DNA from: Paratinospora sagittata
Lineage: Eukaryota > Streptophyta > Magnoliopsida > Ranunculales > Menispermaceae
Length of the DNA: 64,000 nt
Assembly (NCBI GenBank): GCA_035771175.1
Contig: CM069593.1
Location: forward strand, 43,461,741-43,525,740
Direction of reading: 5' to 3'
Each line of letters begins with the position of its first letter. Position 1 is the stretch's first letter. The notes beneath the pieces are model-generated. The model had not been told where the DNA came from, made no database searches, and was given only the letters and a program-made list of their open reading frames with translations. The translations under genes and the position numbers were made by a program. Below are positions 46,002 to 57,938 of this stretch, piece by piece.

Positions 46002-46498
46002 AAAAAAAAACCCTAATTTCCCACAATCAATGACAAGAAGAAGAAGAAAATGAAGGAGAGTGCTGCTGCTGCTGTCAACTTCTCCAGTCTCCAGCTGCTG
46101 TAATCTTTCTTTACCACTTTAAAATACCCGTTTCTTTCGTCCACGTGGCAACCAGGAGCGGAACATGAAATCTGGAATTACCAAAATGACCCGAGTCTTT
46201 CTACGAAATTACAACCTTGATTTTCAAATGGCAAGGTCGAGGTGATGGGTGAGGGTAATTTTGTAATTTCGGGATAATTCCATTATAACGGCTATGTTTG
46301 ACGTAGGAGGGACTAGGGAGGGGTGTTTGGGTAATTTTTGAAATGGTGGAGGTGGTAAAATGATTACACCGCGAATACTAGTTTTTACTTTTTACTGGGT
46401 TGATAAAGATAAAGGAGCTGAGGAGATGGTGTTGGGGATTATTGAACCGAAACGAAAGGTTCAATGATGCCGTCTCGGACCATGATGGACTTTCCCGA
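46002..46498 (-). promoter_or_regulatory. Upstream region of the AP2-like gene, up to the Mutator-like element
   Basis: About 500 bp lie between the start codon and the first MULE terminus. The proximal 120 bp on the minus strand is purine/pyrimidine-rich with (GCA)n and CTT runs, typical of a plant 5' UTR. No clear TATA box was identified. Confidence 0.4.
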
Positions 46499-47789
46499 GA
46501 GCTTTTGACATAATTATTTTTTAAAAATCAAAAAATTTTATAAATATTATCAAAATATAAATATTAACTCATTTGTCCAATTTTACTATTTATCGTCCAA
46601 ATAAGTACCACATAGGCAATAAAGGTGGTATTTTTTACAAGAAAGACGTCTTTTAAGTGAAGGAAAAGCGTTTTTTTAAAAAAAAAAATTAAGTAAAGGA
46701 AGGCGTCTCTTTTTATTTTAAGAAAGACGCCTTCCATACCCAGAGAGAATTCCTCAGAGCCACTGCTCTTGCGGCAGAATGAACGTTTGAATCGAAAGAT
46801 TTGATTCCAGATCTTCCCGAATCGTTCTCCAAGTTTCTCACCATGTACCTGAAATTTCAATCTTCGGAGAGGATTGATCAACTCAAGTCTGATGAATATG
46901 GGCACCTTGCCGAATCATTTGCCAAGGTATGTCTTAATTATTGTGGATTTGGGTTGTTCTCTTATCTCCAAACAATTCAGTATTGAGAATCTTCATCGTG
47001 TAGCTTAAAGGAAATTACTGCAAATTTGAGCAATCATGCTCTTTATGATGGTGCTGAGGCAGGCACTACAGAACATGATATAAAGACCAGGATAATGGAT
47101 TATTTGAACATACCAGAGAATGAGTATGGCCTTGTTTTTACCGTTAGTAGAGGTTCAGCATTCAAACTACTTGTTGAATCCTACCCGTTTCAAACCAATA
47201 AGAAATTGTTGACCATGTTTGATCATGAAAGCCAGTCCGTGAATTGGATGGCTCATAATGCTAAAAAGAAGGGGGCAAAAATTTACAGCACCTGGTTTAA
47301 AGGGCCCACTTTGAAACTATGCTCGACAAAACTTAGAAAACGGATCTCAAACAAGAAGAGAGGAGGAAGAAGGATTCTGCAGTTGGCCTTTTTGTTTTCC
47401 CTGTTTAGTCTAGAGTTACTGGAGCTAAGTATTCGTACCAGTGGATGGCATTGGTTCAGCAGAATCAATGGCATTTACTTAAAAAATATATTTTAAAGGA
47501 AAGCGTGTTTTGAAAAGATGTCTTCCTTTCACTTAAAAAAAAAAAATTTGAAGGAATGCATATTTTCAAAAGACGCATTCCCTTCACTTAAAAATAAAAA
47601 TTCAAAGGAATACGTCTTTTAAAAAGACACCTTCCTTGTAAAAAATGTCACATCCGCCGCCTACGTGGCGCTTGTTTGGCGTGCTGACTGGACGATAAAT
47701 AGTAAAGTAGGGTAAATGGGTCAATATTTGTGTTTTGATGGTATTTGTGAAATTTTTTTATTTTTGAAGGGTAATCATGTCAAAAGTCC
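46499..47789. mobile_element. Pack-MULE carrying a molybdenum-cofactor-sulfurase-like fragment
   Basis: The termini read GAGCTTTTGACATAATTA and, inverted, GGACTTTTGACATGATTACC. They continue as ~170-bp inverted repeats sharing ACTATTTATCGTCCA and TTTTTTACAAG(G)AA. Subterminal AAGACGTC palindromes occur inside both ends (46640-46735, 47500-47640). The interior (46741-47475) is a host-gene fragment. No clean target duplication was found, so the exact borders are less sure than for the 12.6-kb relative. Confidence 0.78.
46741..47475 (+). pseudogene. Captured intronless fragment of a Moco sulfurase-family (class-V aminotransferase fold) gene
   Basis: The plus strand reads FLRATALAAE-stop-TFES, LPESFSKFLTMYLKFQSSER, YGHLAESFAKVCLNYCGFGL, EHDIKTRIMDYLNIPENEYG, LVFTVSRGSAFKLLVESYPF and LLTMFDHESQSVNWMAHNA. 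After a frame slip near 47360 it reads SAVGLFVFPV-stop-SRVTGA and YQWMAL. This is the N-terminal half of the plant family annotated as molybdenum cofactor sulfurase-like (AT5G51920/AT4G22980 type), which has a PLP-dependent fold. The PLP-lysine region is not included. Three disablements make it a pseudogene, although a 156-codon frame (47026-47496) remains open. Confidence 0.85.
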
Positions 47790-47808
47790 GTCTTTACGGT
47801 CCCAACGA

Positions 47809-48948
47809 GGGCTTTTAACATGATTACCCTTTAAAAATAAAAAAAATTATAAATATCATTAAAACACAAATATTGCCACACAAGCGTCACGCGGACAGGG
47901 AAGCTGGTAATGTTAAAAGGGCGTCTTTTCATTATAATTTTTTTTTACAGAAAATGCGTTTTTTGTTAAAACTTTTTTTTTTTAAATGGAAGGCTCTATT
48001 TAAATTTTTTTTTGGGAGGAGGCGTCTTTCTGAAATACATCTTCTCTTTAAATTTTTTTTTTTTTTATTTTAAGAAGAAAAGCAGCAGTCATTTATAGAA
48101 ATAAGATTAAGGAAAAGAAATCCGGTGAGATTTCTCGCTATTGTCTTCGGGAAGATAATAAAAAAAAAAAGTTCATACGTGCGAATTGAATTTCCAAACC
48201 TAATGCTGACATAAATCATGTTATATGAAAATGATAAAAAAAATTCGCATTTTTTTATGAGGAGGATGATGATCTAGGAAGAAAAGAAGCGTAAGAGAAG
48301 AAGAAGAGCAGCAGTAATTTTTTTTATCATTTTCATATAAAAATGAAGAAGAGCAGCATCAGGGGGTTTGCTCTTCTTCTTCTCTGAAAATTGACAGTTT
48401 TAAGACAATGAAAATGGGACAGGGGAGGCTACTGTTCTGGGACGAAAAATTGCTCCAGTGGACGAAAAATTCAAGAGCAAACCCCCTGATGCTGCTCTTC
48501 TTCTTCTCTTACGCTTCTTTTCTTCCCAGATCATCATCCTCCTCATCAAAAAATGTGAATTTTTTTTATCATTTTCATATAACATAATTTATGCAGCATT
48601 AGGTTTGGAAATTCAATTCGCACGTATGATTTTTTTATTATTATTATTATTATCTTCCTGAAGACAATAGCAACAAATTTTAAGGAATTTCTTCTTCTTG
48701 ATCTTATTTTCATCAATTACTTTTTTTTAAAATTAAAAAAAAATTAAAAAAAATGCGTGTTTGAAAAAATATCTTTTCTAAAAAAAATTACAATGAAATA
48801 CGTCTTCTTTCTTAACATTACCAATTTTCTGCCCGCGTGATACGTTGACTAGGCACTAAATATTAAAATAAGACAAATAAATCAATATTTATATTTTAAT
48901 AATATTTATAAAAAAAATATTTTTATAAAATATTCATGCCAAAAGCCC
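47809..48948. mobile_element. Second Mutator-like element with an internal long hairpin
   Basis: It starts GGGCTTTTAACATGATTACC 19 bp after the previous element and ends GCCAAAAGCCC. The inverted termini run over ~100 bp, and subterminal CGTCTT palindromes recur at about 47920-48060 and 48750-48820. The middle is an inverted repeat (about 48143-48380 against 48470-48665). No gene fragment and no target duplication were recognised. Confidence 0.7.
48143..48665. repeat. Long inverted repeat (hairpin) inside the second MULE
   Basis: The left arm (TGTCTTCGGGAAGATAATAA, GTGCGAATTGAATTTCC, AGGAGGATGATGATCT, AAGAAGCGTAAGAGAAG, GCAGCATCAGGGGGTTTGCT) returns in reverse complement on the right (AGCAAACCCCCTGATGCTGC ... 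TTATCTTCCTGAAGACA). The arms are about 200-230 bp with few mismatches, and the loop is roughly 90 bp. Transcription would give a double-stranded stem. Confidence 0.8.
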
Positions 48949-50378
48949 ATTGAAAATTATTAAGATAATCTTAGACAACAATTATGTACGAGGCTAATGG
49001 CAGTGATGCTAACGATGTACGTAAAATCCGTGAATAAAAAAAAAAAAAATCCTGTGTTATTATAGAGAATCATTGTACAAGTGTCATTACACTTATGACT
49101 GAATAACTAATACAGAAGATTAGACACTGGTAACAACCAACAACTAACTGTCATCAGCTTATGCTTCTAGGTTAGTTCTATCATCCCCTTCAGTCGCACC
49201 GAGATTGGTGCAAAGAAGATAGAAATCTAGGAGCGAAACAATGTCTGAGCAACAACCAGATCTTTCACAAACAAAATTAATAATTGCTCACTTACCATCT
49301 CCTCCTCTTAACATTTTAAACTCATAAAATGAGTCTCTCTGGTATTGAATAAAATATTAGGGGTAAATTATTTTGTGCAATCGATAATTATGTTTAGACT
49401 TGGTTCTCATTCTAAAATTATCAAAAAATTATAATTAAACAAAAAATAACTAAATAAAATTGTAAACCATATATATATATATAGATTTATGCATTCAATT
49501 TTTATGTTATGTCATTGAGTTTATTTGACGTATATATATCAATGACAGAACCACAAGCTTCAGTTCAGCCACACAGGGCCGAACCTAAGTAATCGATTTG
49601 GCCACGCAGGACCAAACCATTGTATCATGTTTTTGAAAAAAAAAATATAAAAAATTATTCAAATAAATCAAAAACTTACCTTTACTTTATAGACATCGTC
49701 ACCCAAGTTTAATTCTTGTACTATAATGCTACGAAAATGTATTGATGGTAGAAATTTTTGAAAGCTAATTTTGATTTCTATCACACTACAAAACACTAAA
49801 ATAGGATTCAAAACGCTTTAAAATTGTCTCAAAAGTGATTTAAAATATTTCAAAGATGAATTTTAGAGGTTTGAAATAAGAAAATGTGTAGATTAGATAA
49901 GTAATTGGAAAAGAAAAAGATGAAGAAGATAATGGTGGTGGGTAGGCTTAGCGGGTAAGTAGGAGAGAAATGATAAAATAATTGAAAATAGGGTCCTTTT
50001 GGTCAAATGATAGGAGGGTAATTTAGGAAATAAGTTTTTTTGGTTTTGTGGAGTTGGGATAATGGTTAATTGGGATTCAAATAACAACCCTCAATATTTA
50101 TAATAGTTGATGGTGAAACAAATTTTCTACCCAAAATAACCCATAAAAAGTTTATCTCATTTTTATTGTTGAAAATTTAATTTTATAGTCAATAGGACTA
50201 AATTAGTAATTTCGCAATTAATTAATTTTCAGTTTTTTTCTTCCCCTTACATTTTAAGCTTTTAATTTTTTTTTTCCTAATTAACCTTTTAAGATATAAG
50301 TTTGACTCTTAATTGTTCTTATCCATATTTTTGAATAATTTTAATCATTTTGATCTTATCAAAAGCCAAAATATATAT
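48949..50378. other. Intergenic, AT-rich
   Basis: No gene is supported over ~1.4 kb. There are small (AT)n runs near 49470 and 49530 and a short local repeat of a (C/G)CCACACAGG(G/A)CC(G/A)AACC motif near 49565-49620. The short frame at 49893-50087 has no family signature. Confidence 0.6.
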
Positions 50379-51493
50379 TGTAATACCCTCAAATTAAACT
50401 AACTTAAATCATAGGATCCTGTTTAATAATTATTTACTAAAAGTTCAAAGGACATAAAAAGTCAATATCTCAAAAGAAAAATAACATTTTGGGAAAATAA
50501 CGTAAACGTTACTATCTTAAAAGATCCAAGCATTTCAGAAAAATAATATCAATAAAACAAAATATATTTTATGACATAAACGTCAATATCTTGAAAGATC
50601 CAGACATTTCAGAAAAAATAATATCGATAAGATTAAGAATATTTTATGACATAAAAATCGTTTCTGAAAAAGACTATGGACAAAATGGAAAAACTAACAA
50701 TTTTTATCCATATAAATAGGGCAGTGAAGTTAAAGAAAAAATAACTTTTCAATACTTTTTTTTTCTACTTTTTTATCTTTTTCTAAAAAAAAAAGTAAAC
50801 TACAAAGATATTTTGTCAAAAACGCAATAAGATTTAGGACGGTGATGCTTTGCGAACGTAAAGACAAATTTTGGGAACGTCGATGTGGGAAAGAACTTGT
50901 GGTTTGCACTTTTTATGCTTTTTATTGGGTTTATGATATTCTTACAATATTTTTGTTCTTTGCACACGATTTTTTTATCGCTAGTGATGTTTTGGGTACG
51001 TTGATCTTTGTTTGATTGCTAATTGTAGCATAATAAGATTATGGAGAAATTTTTTGAAGTTTTTTTACTTATGTTAGCAAATGCTCTCTTGTTGTTTGTG
51101 TGCTTATTTTATTGAATTACTTAGTTTTAGCCTTAATATTGCTTGAATATATTTGCTCCAATAACATGTATAAGAATTAGGAGACCCACCGAGCTTCTAC
51201 TCATCCTTTTATTTTTATCTTGAGGAAATTAGTGTGGATATTGGTGGTACCAGCAGAATGGTGGTAGTGGTGGTGACTCGAGTTTTGAAGGTTATTTTGT
51301 AAGATTTGAAATTAGTGCAACTAAAAACTTATTAAGTTATTATGTAAATTATTTAATTATCGATTTAATAAAATATAAAGACTTTATTTAGAAAGTTTGA
51401 CCTCTGAATTTTCTGAGCCTTATTATGATACTAATTTATGATTCTTATATATATATAATAAAAGTTGTAAAGATGAGAATTTAGGATGTTACA
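50379..51493 (+). mobile_element. Solo LTR, 1115 bp, perfect 5-bp TSD, upstream of the THUMP gene
   Basis: It starts TGTAATACCCTC and ends GGATGTTACA, with TATAT on both sides (50374-50378, 51494-51498). There is no internal coding region. A TATA box (TATAAATAGG, 50711-50720) on the plus strand gives the orientation. A block reading CACCGAGCTTCTACTCATCC (51187-51206) corresponds to the GAG.TTGTTGCTCACCC block of the LTRs at 3.3 and 21.0 kb. Confidence 0.88.
50711..50720 (+). promoter_or_regulatory. TATA box of the solo LTR
   Basis: TATAAATAGG on the plus strand, followed by a transcribed-looking leader. It is directed towards the THUMP-domain gene whose start codon is 1.1 kb downstream. Confidence 0.55.
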
Positions 51494-51849
51494 TATATAA
51501 TTCTTTTTTAATAAAAAATATATTATATTTTAATTATTTTTTAATAAAAATTACGTACAACATACACGTACAGACATTTGTGTATATATATATATATAAA
51601 CTCTTTTGAAAAAATGAATACGAATATGTCATTACGTACAATTCAATAACATAACTTTTATTTAAATAAAGATTTTATGTTTTAATTACTTAATTTTATT
51701 TTTCAATTATATTCCACAAATTACCGCAAAAACTTTTTAAGAAATGGTAAATTGGGGTTGGGGGTTTAGTTTAGAAGGGCAGCTTCCGCAATGACCCTAT
51801 AGTTTGCTTTCACCTGATTGCAAAGGCTCTGTGACTAGCAGCAGTTGTA
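51494..51849 (+). promoter_or_regulatory. Upstream region of the THUMP-domain gene
   Basis: Only ~356 bp separate the solo LTR from the start codon. It is AT-rich with an (AT)n run at 51585-51597. No certain TATA box was identified. The LTR sits where distal promoter elements would be expected. Confidence 0.4.
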
Positions 51850-54800
51850 ATGGCTGCGAAGAACAGACCCGACCCAGAAAACGGGAACAACAACAAGAAG
51901 AGGAAGCACCGATTCCTTCCTCACAACGTAATTCAACTATTCCCTCTGTAATATCAAATGGGTTTATCTTGTTTTTCCACAGTTGTTCCTATGATTTCTC
52001 AGTATTATTAATCTATTATTTTCTTGTGTTTTTTCAGAAACCCGTTAAGAAAGGATTATACCCATTACATCCTGGAGTTGTGGGTTTCTTCTTGACTTGT
52101 GATGGTGGCAGAGAACGCCAAGCTGCCCGGGAAGCCATTAACGTTATTGATAGAGTGAGTGGTCTAGTTTTGTTTTTATTTTTTATTTTTGTTTTTTTGA
52201 TTATCTACTTATTTGCTGAAATTTATGATAGTTTCCTGTGAGTTTTTCTGTTGGTATCAAAAGTCAGAATTTTTTAATTTCCCCATTGACATTGCTTGAT
52301 TTCTGTTTGCATGTGACACATGAGTGTCTCAGTTTATGGATTATGATAATCATGGGTCAAAAGAAGATCAGATTCTAACTCTAGTTCAGTAACCATAATT
52401 GAGTTAAGAGAAATCTGATTTGAATTAACAACATTGATTGGTCTTTATGACAATCAACGTGAGAGAATTCAATCTTAATTCTCTAGCACATTTCACAACC
52501 TGAATTTTGAAAGCTTCTAGAGAAAGTAATTACAGATTCCTGTAATTAATGACATAGTCAAACAAGCACAACAACTTCGGAGCTTTTGTGTTGGGACTTT
52601 GGACTTGAGATTAATAGAAATCCCGTTTTTGGATTTATACCCTATTACAACACTGTATCACTTGGTGGATTCCATAGAGTGACGAGTTCTTTAGCCCTGT
52701 ATCCATAGTTAACCTCTTTGGGCGGTGATTATTCTGTATCCCTTAGAGATATAACTCCGGTGGTGAGCTTGTAACTTCTCTTCTTGAGTTGTTACCCCTT
52801 CTATCTTTTTTTATCCGGTATCAACATGTATCGTTTTAGTTTTCTCCTTAGGGTGTTTTTTCTTTTGAATTGCTTCCATACATATGCCCTAAGATGTTAA
52901 TTATGTTATCTTCTATTATAAGTTTTATTGATATTATTCTCGCCTTTTCTAGTTACTGTAACGGAATTGTCTACAATTATTCCTGCTCCACTTCTATATT
53001 TATGTTTCCCAATATAAGCATATTATATTTACTTTTCTTCTAATCATAGTGTTTACCTTCTCTATTTTTACACGAGTAGTGCTATTCAGCTCACTTTTAG
53101 CACCCATTTTCAGCAACCAGCCTGTTATACACATTAGATGTCCTCGATTCACGCATCAATACATGATGCGAGAACTATATAATATACGTTACAAGGTGGG
53201 TGTTAAAATCAGATGTTAAAATCATCTACAAAAAGTATTTTCCTTTTTATATATACTAGTGTCTTTTTGTTTCAAGTTGCTACCCTAAGCCTACTATAAT
53301 AAACCAACGTCTTTACTTTCACTTGTTCGTAGTACTGTATGGACCCTATGCTTGTTTATAATTGCATCTAGTCGCCGATGCAGTGCACATTGGCCCTTGC
53401 CCATTTTTGAAACACTCGGAGGCAGTGCAAGTAACGTCGCTTAATGGGATGTCCAAGCCCTTTGCGTAGTCTGATTAAGTAGATTTATGTCATAGCTCAT
53501 CTGACAAAGGTTTACACTAGCTGTCAACCACCTAATGCAACCACCCTCCTTTACTTAAGCTAGGGATTGACCATGTATAAAGGTACACAAATTATGCTCC
53601 ACAGAGACAGAGTCAATTTAAATTATTTTACCAAGTTATTAATATGCAAATTTGGTAAAGGATCATTAATATTCCCTTTTGGTTTAATATTTATTTACTT
53701 CATGTTTATCATATTTATCGTTATTTATTTTTGTAGAAATTAAGAATAAAACCACATCACTTGGAAAACATGGTAAATTTGCTATATACAATTAATTTAG
53801 ATGATACCATTATAATATCTTTTATTGTAAAATTTTATTATAGTATTTATTTCTATAAATAATATTAGAAAATAATATATTTCATAGTTTATGCCAAATG
53901 TTATGGGCCCTGCCAATACTGAACTATTACTCTATTAGTCGATTTTCATATAATAATGCAAAACAATTTGGATTGATTCAGAAGTAATCAGTGTGTCTTG
54001 TAGGTGTTAGATTACAATTGAACCCAAAAGTTGTATTGTTGTAGTAAGAGGTAGAAGCCCAACAATATATCTCAAGCTCTCACTAACACTCCTCCTTGCA
54101 TGCAACCCCATCTTGCACTTAGAGAGATAGAAGAATAGACAAATACCAAACAAACCAATGAATAATGTGCAAGTGCTAACAATGACGCTTGAACCCAAGA
54201 CCCTCACGAACTTGAACTCTAATACATACCACTGAACTCAAAAGCTGCGATTGATACTTTGTTAAAAACCACTGAACCCAAAGGTAAAGGCTGAATTATG
54301 CATATCAAGCTATGACTGATAATAGTTAACTCATTATTTATTGTGCTATTTACTTCGATAGTTATACTATAACTATCAAAGACAGGGTATTGTAGTCTCC
54401 AAAAAACAAGGAACAAAATGATTTGCTAGAAAATTACCAATCTTTAATTCTTTGGTGTTATTTTCCTGCAAAAGCGTACTCAACTTTTGATATCTTGGTA
54501 AGACTTGTGAAATCAAAATATCAACTTGTACCAAATGAATATCAATGGACATAAATGGTTATGAAAGAGCATCTGCAAAGGAATTTTTAAGAGGAAGAAC
54601 CTACATAACTCATGCATACATTAACATTGTCCCATTTATAAACCTCCAATGAAACAATGATAGTAGAGATATTGCTAATATGTGTTGAATTGATGACTAT
54701 ATCTACTAGTACATCTATTTAAAGGTAATCTATTTTTTTAATACAAAACATTGATAATATCATTAAGTAAGAATTGGAAAATAGAAACTGAATGGATGAC

Positions 54801-57800
54801 AAGAAGTCTTTAAGGGAGACAACACAGGGAAGGACTATGATATGAAATGCCACCCCTGCAACCAATCATCAAGGCTATTATAACTATTCTTACAACCAGC
54901 AAACAACCACAATGTTCTAAATTTGATTGTTTCCCACAGTAATTGAAAATTTTTATTTATGAATTCCTGGTACAAGTGAGCTGCTTTTGTTCGTTGGGCC
55001 CTTTGTTTCTGCACAGTTTTTTGGCCATTTCTCTTTTAAGTATGACTAATCATTCTTTTGATAGGATGAATTTGTTACTTTTTCTCATCAATTAAGCAAA
55101 TACAGATTTGGCGCACTGCAGTAAACTGCTTTCATTTGGTTTTGCAGTTCTATGAAGAGTTGGTTGATGGGGTGGATTCTGGTAATAAGCATGAAGTGGT
55201 GCCCAGTTTGAATACAAAAATTGTATTCTCATCTTCTGATTCTTCTAGTGATGAGGATGATGGTGATGATGATAAGTCAGAATTGAAAGAAGAGGAGGAT
55301 GCAAACAATAAAAATGATACAAATGATGAGGATGACACAGTCTCGAAGAAACAACGCCTAGAAACGGCTATATTAAAATCTGAAAATGTTATCAGTGATG
55401 AGACCAAGGATAAATCCATTGATAAGTTGATTGAAGCTGAGATCAAAGAGCTGGGAGATCGTAGCAAGGTGAGATGATACAATGATACAACCTACATGGA
55501 ATATGAGATTAAATGCAGTTTGATTGGTTTCTTTTGTTAGAATAGCCAAGGACCCTGAAACCTGGATAGATACTTGGTTTTGATTGGTTTTATTTCCTTT
55601 GTTATGCTTGACCAAATCTTGAGTCTTGTCATTCTTCTGCTTTCTCATCTTGATATTCTTCTTGTTGGCTGAATGTTTTCCAGGGCTTTCATGAGCAGGA
55701 TTTTTTTTTTTCAAATGAAGTTGTATCATAAAGGGAAAATTAGAAAGTTCTGAATATAAAAAAAGATGATTCTACTTTTTTGGAGAATTTTCTATTGATC
55801 TGCTTTTTAAGCTTTGTCCCAATCACCAGTAAAACCTGCTTGGTTAGTACTTATTAGTCATCTTTTTTGTCTTTTTTCTCCTCACTATTTCTCTCTTTCT
55901 AACCATTGCCCCCTTTCAAATGTGCTTAATGTTATTAAGCTTTTGCATCCTTTGAATTCATGTGTCTTTATCTAGTTTCTTTTTGTGCCAATCTTTGTCA
56001 GATTGTTGACTTTGCTTTTTATCGACGACTATTTTAGGAGCTTAGGATTTTCTGGATGTCACTTAATACTATTTTTTTATTGGTACTAGTGATTTGTTCA
56101 ATTAGCTGAAACAATTTAATTATTCCACAATTGTATAAATTGGGTTGATGCATTGGGAATTGCACAAAAATGATTACAAATTCGTGATGCCATTTATTTA
56201 CTCCTATATCCCAAACACATAAGGCTGGCAAATCCCTTTTGATATTCTTCAATGCACTAATTATGGCTTCTTTTCTTGTTGAAACAGAGGCATTTCGTAA
56301 GCCTTGACTCAGGTTGTAATGGTGTTGTCTTTGTTCAAATGCATAAAAGAGACGAGGACCCTGGTCCTGCAAAGATTGTGCAGCACATGATGACATCTGT
56401 TGCTTCTACAAGGAAACACATATCAAGGTTTCCTTCATAATATCACCGTTGTACTTTTTAGACTCGGATACATACATATATGAAAATTCATGCCAACCAC
56501 CATATTTATATTCACATTTTGTCTATTACTAAATCAGTGGTTTCTATGTTTAGATTTATTTTGAGAGTTTTACCGGCTGAAGTCACGTGCTATGCTTCTG
56601 AGGAGGAAATCTCAAAAGCAATCAAACCTCTTCTTGCTCAATACTTCCCGGCAGATGTTCAAACCCCCGTAAAGGTATGATTGATGGTCTAATGCATCTT
56701 ACATTCATTATCATGACGAATAAATTCTTTTTCCTGAACGATTCACGGTGAGAATTTCTTGCTGATTTGAACTGCAGTGGTATTGTTACTTGAGAATTCT
56801 CGATGGGTTCGTTCCAATTTTCTGAAGCATTTAGTGAGGCGCTAGTTGATTTCATACTCTAAAGGAAATTATTTCAAAGGAACTAGCCAAAGCCATAATC
56901 CTTGAGATGAGACATCCTAATGATCCATGGGGTGTTGATGCTTTTGATTAGTAACTTGGAATTGCCATGGGTTCGTCTGCTAAAAAAAAACTCAAATTAA
57001 TTAAAAGACAAATAAGCCCATAAACTTCCACATTGAAAACTGAGAACTGGGAATATGGGAAGTGAGCTTGACTTTTACACCTTAACTTTACGCCTTAAGC
57101 TTAATGCGCCAAATTTTGTCCAAAGCATAAATAATATAATCCTCAACATAGTTGCTTTACAGCATCTGGTGTAAATTTTAAGCAAATTGATGACCCAAAA
57201 AAGGTTGAAAAGTAAATCAGATATTGTACGGCTGCATTTGATTGGTGATTCGAAAACAAGGATTGAATTCGGAAGCAAAAAATTTAGAAAATGACTTTTT
57301 ATCATTTTCTTAAAACAACTTGTTTTCTTAACAAAAAGTTGAAAACTGTTTTCCTATTTACTCAACCAAACACATTTTTTGTGTTTCCAGAATTTTGGAT
57401 ACAGAAAATTGTATCTGGATTCCAAACCAAACGGGGCCATAATAAAATTGGAAATTTCTCCTATAAGTATAGTGGAATGGTTGACATTATTTAGCAAGAT
57501 ACTTTTATTTGATATGGTTCTAAGTATAATGGAATGCTTGTGATCTTTAACATATTGGTTATTCCATATTATATTTGATTTTATGATCATTTCCACTATG
57601 GGAATTTTGAATTAAACAAAGATTGGGATGGATCAAAAAGTATGATGATGCTGACCATACTATTGGAATATGAAAATCACGAGTTTCTAACATATTATTA
57701 TGATGCATCAACCTTTGGTTGTTGAATACCATATGTGAGTTTTGGGCTTATTAGTTGTGAAGGTTCTCAGTGTTTTTTTCTTTACTGGTATTTGCAGTTT

Positions 57801-57938
57801 GCAGTGTTATATGAAGCTCGTGCAAATACTGGTATAGACAGAATGACAATCATAAATTCAGTTGCAAAATCTGTTCCTTCACCTCACAAAGTGGATCTTC
57901 AGAGGCCTGATAAGACTATCATAGTTCAGGTCGTCAAG
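51850..57938 (+). CDS. THUMP-domain protein (TAN1/THUMPD1-like), six exons, 3' end not found
   Basis: Exons are 51850-51927, 52038-52154, 55148-55468, 56288-56427, 56554-56674 and 57798-57938. All introns are GT-AG and phases agree over 306 codons. The start is basic (NNNKKRKHRF), followed by the family hallmark GLYPLHPGVVGFFLTCDGGR and ERQAAREAINVIDRFYEEL. An acidic Ser/Asp/Glu linker (exon 3) precedes the THUMP domain (RHFVSLDSGCNGVVFVQM, FILRVLPAEVTCYASEEEI, FAVLYEARANTGIDRMTII, KTIIVQVVK). TAN1/THUMPD1 proteins bind tRNA and act as adaptor for N4-acetylcytidine formation by the NAT10/Kre33 enzyme. The usual C-terminal segment (…YKEL.K.NLRQL) is not seen in the next 6 kb. Confidence 0.9.
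54005..54320 (-). mobile_element. TRIM copy in intron 2 of the THUMP gene
   Basis: On the minus strand the 3' terminal repeat (54088-54005) reads TGTTAGTGAGAGCTTGAGAT ... TTGTAATCTAACA. The 5' repeat ends TTTTTAACA at 54260 and carries the same GCTTGATATGCATAATTC and TTTGGGTTCAGTGG blocks as the TRIM at 17726. The internal CTATCTCTCTAAGTGCAAGA and GATGGGGTTGCA blocks are also shared. The outer boundary of the 5' repeat is approximate. Confidence 0.72.
57230..57438. mobile_element. Small MITE in intron 5 of the THUMP gene
   Basis: GGCTGCATTTGATTGGTGATTC at the left and GGCCCCGTTTGGTTTGGAATCC (inverted) at the right are imperfect terminal inverted repeats of the GGCCCCGTTTGG kind common in plant MITEs. 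Length is 209 bp. The 3-bp flanks are not clearly duplicated, so the superfamily is not assigned. Confidence 0.5.

Noticed and set aside
46499..48948. One single large MULE from 46.5 to 48.9 kb
   Set aside because: Internal termini at 47789 and 47809 are facing MULE ends, so two elements are the simpler reading; no TSD supports the outer pair.
55150..55482. 110-codon minus-strand frame
   Set aside because: Exact antisense of THUMP gene exon 3, an acidic linker that translates to a Ser-rich run on the other strand.
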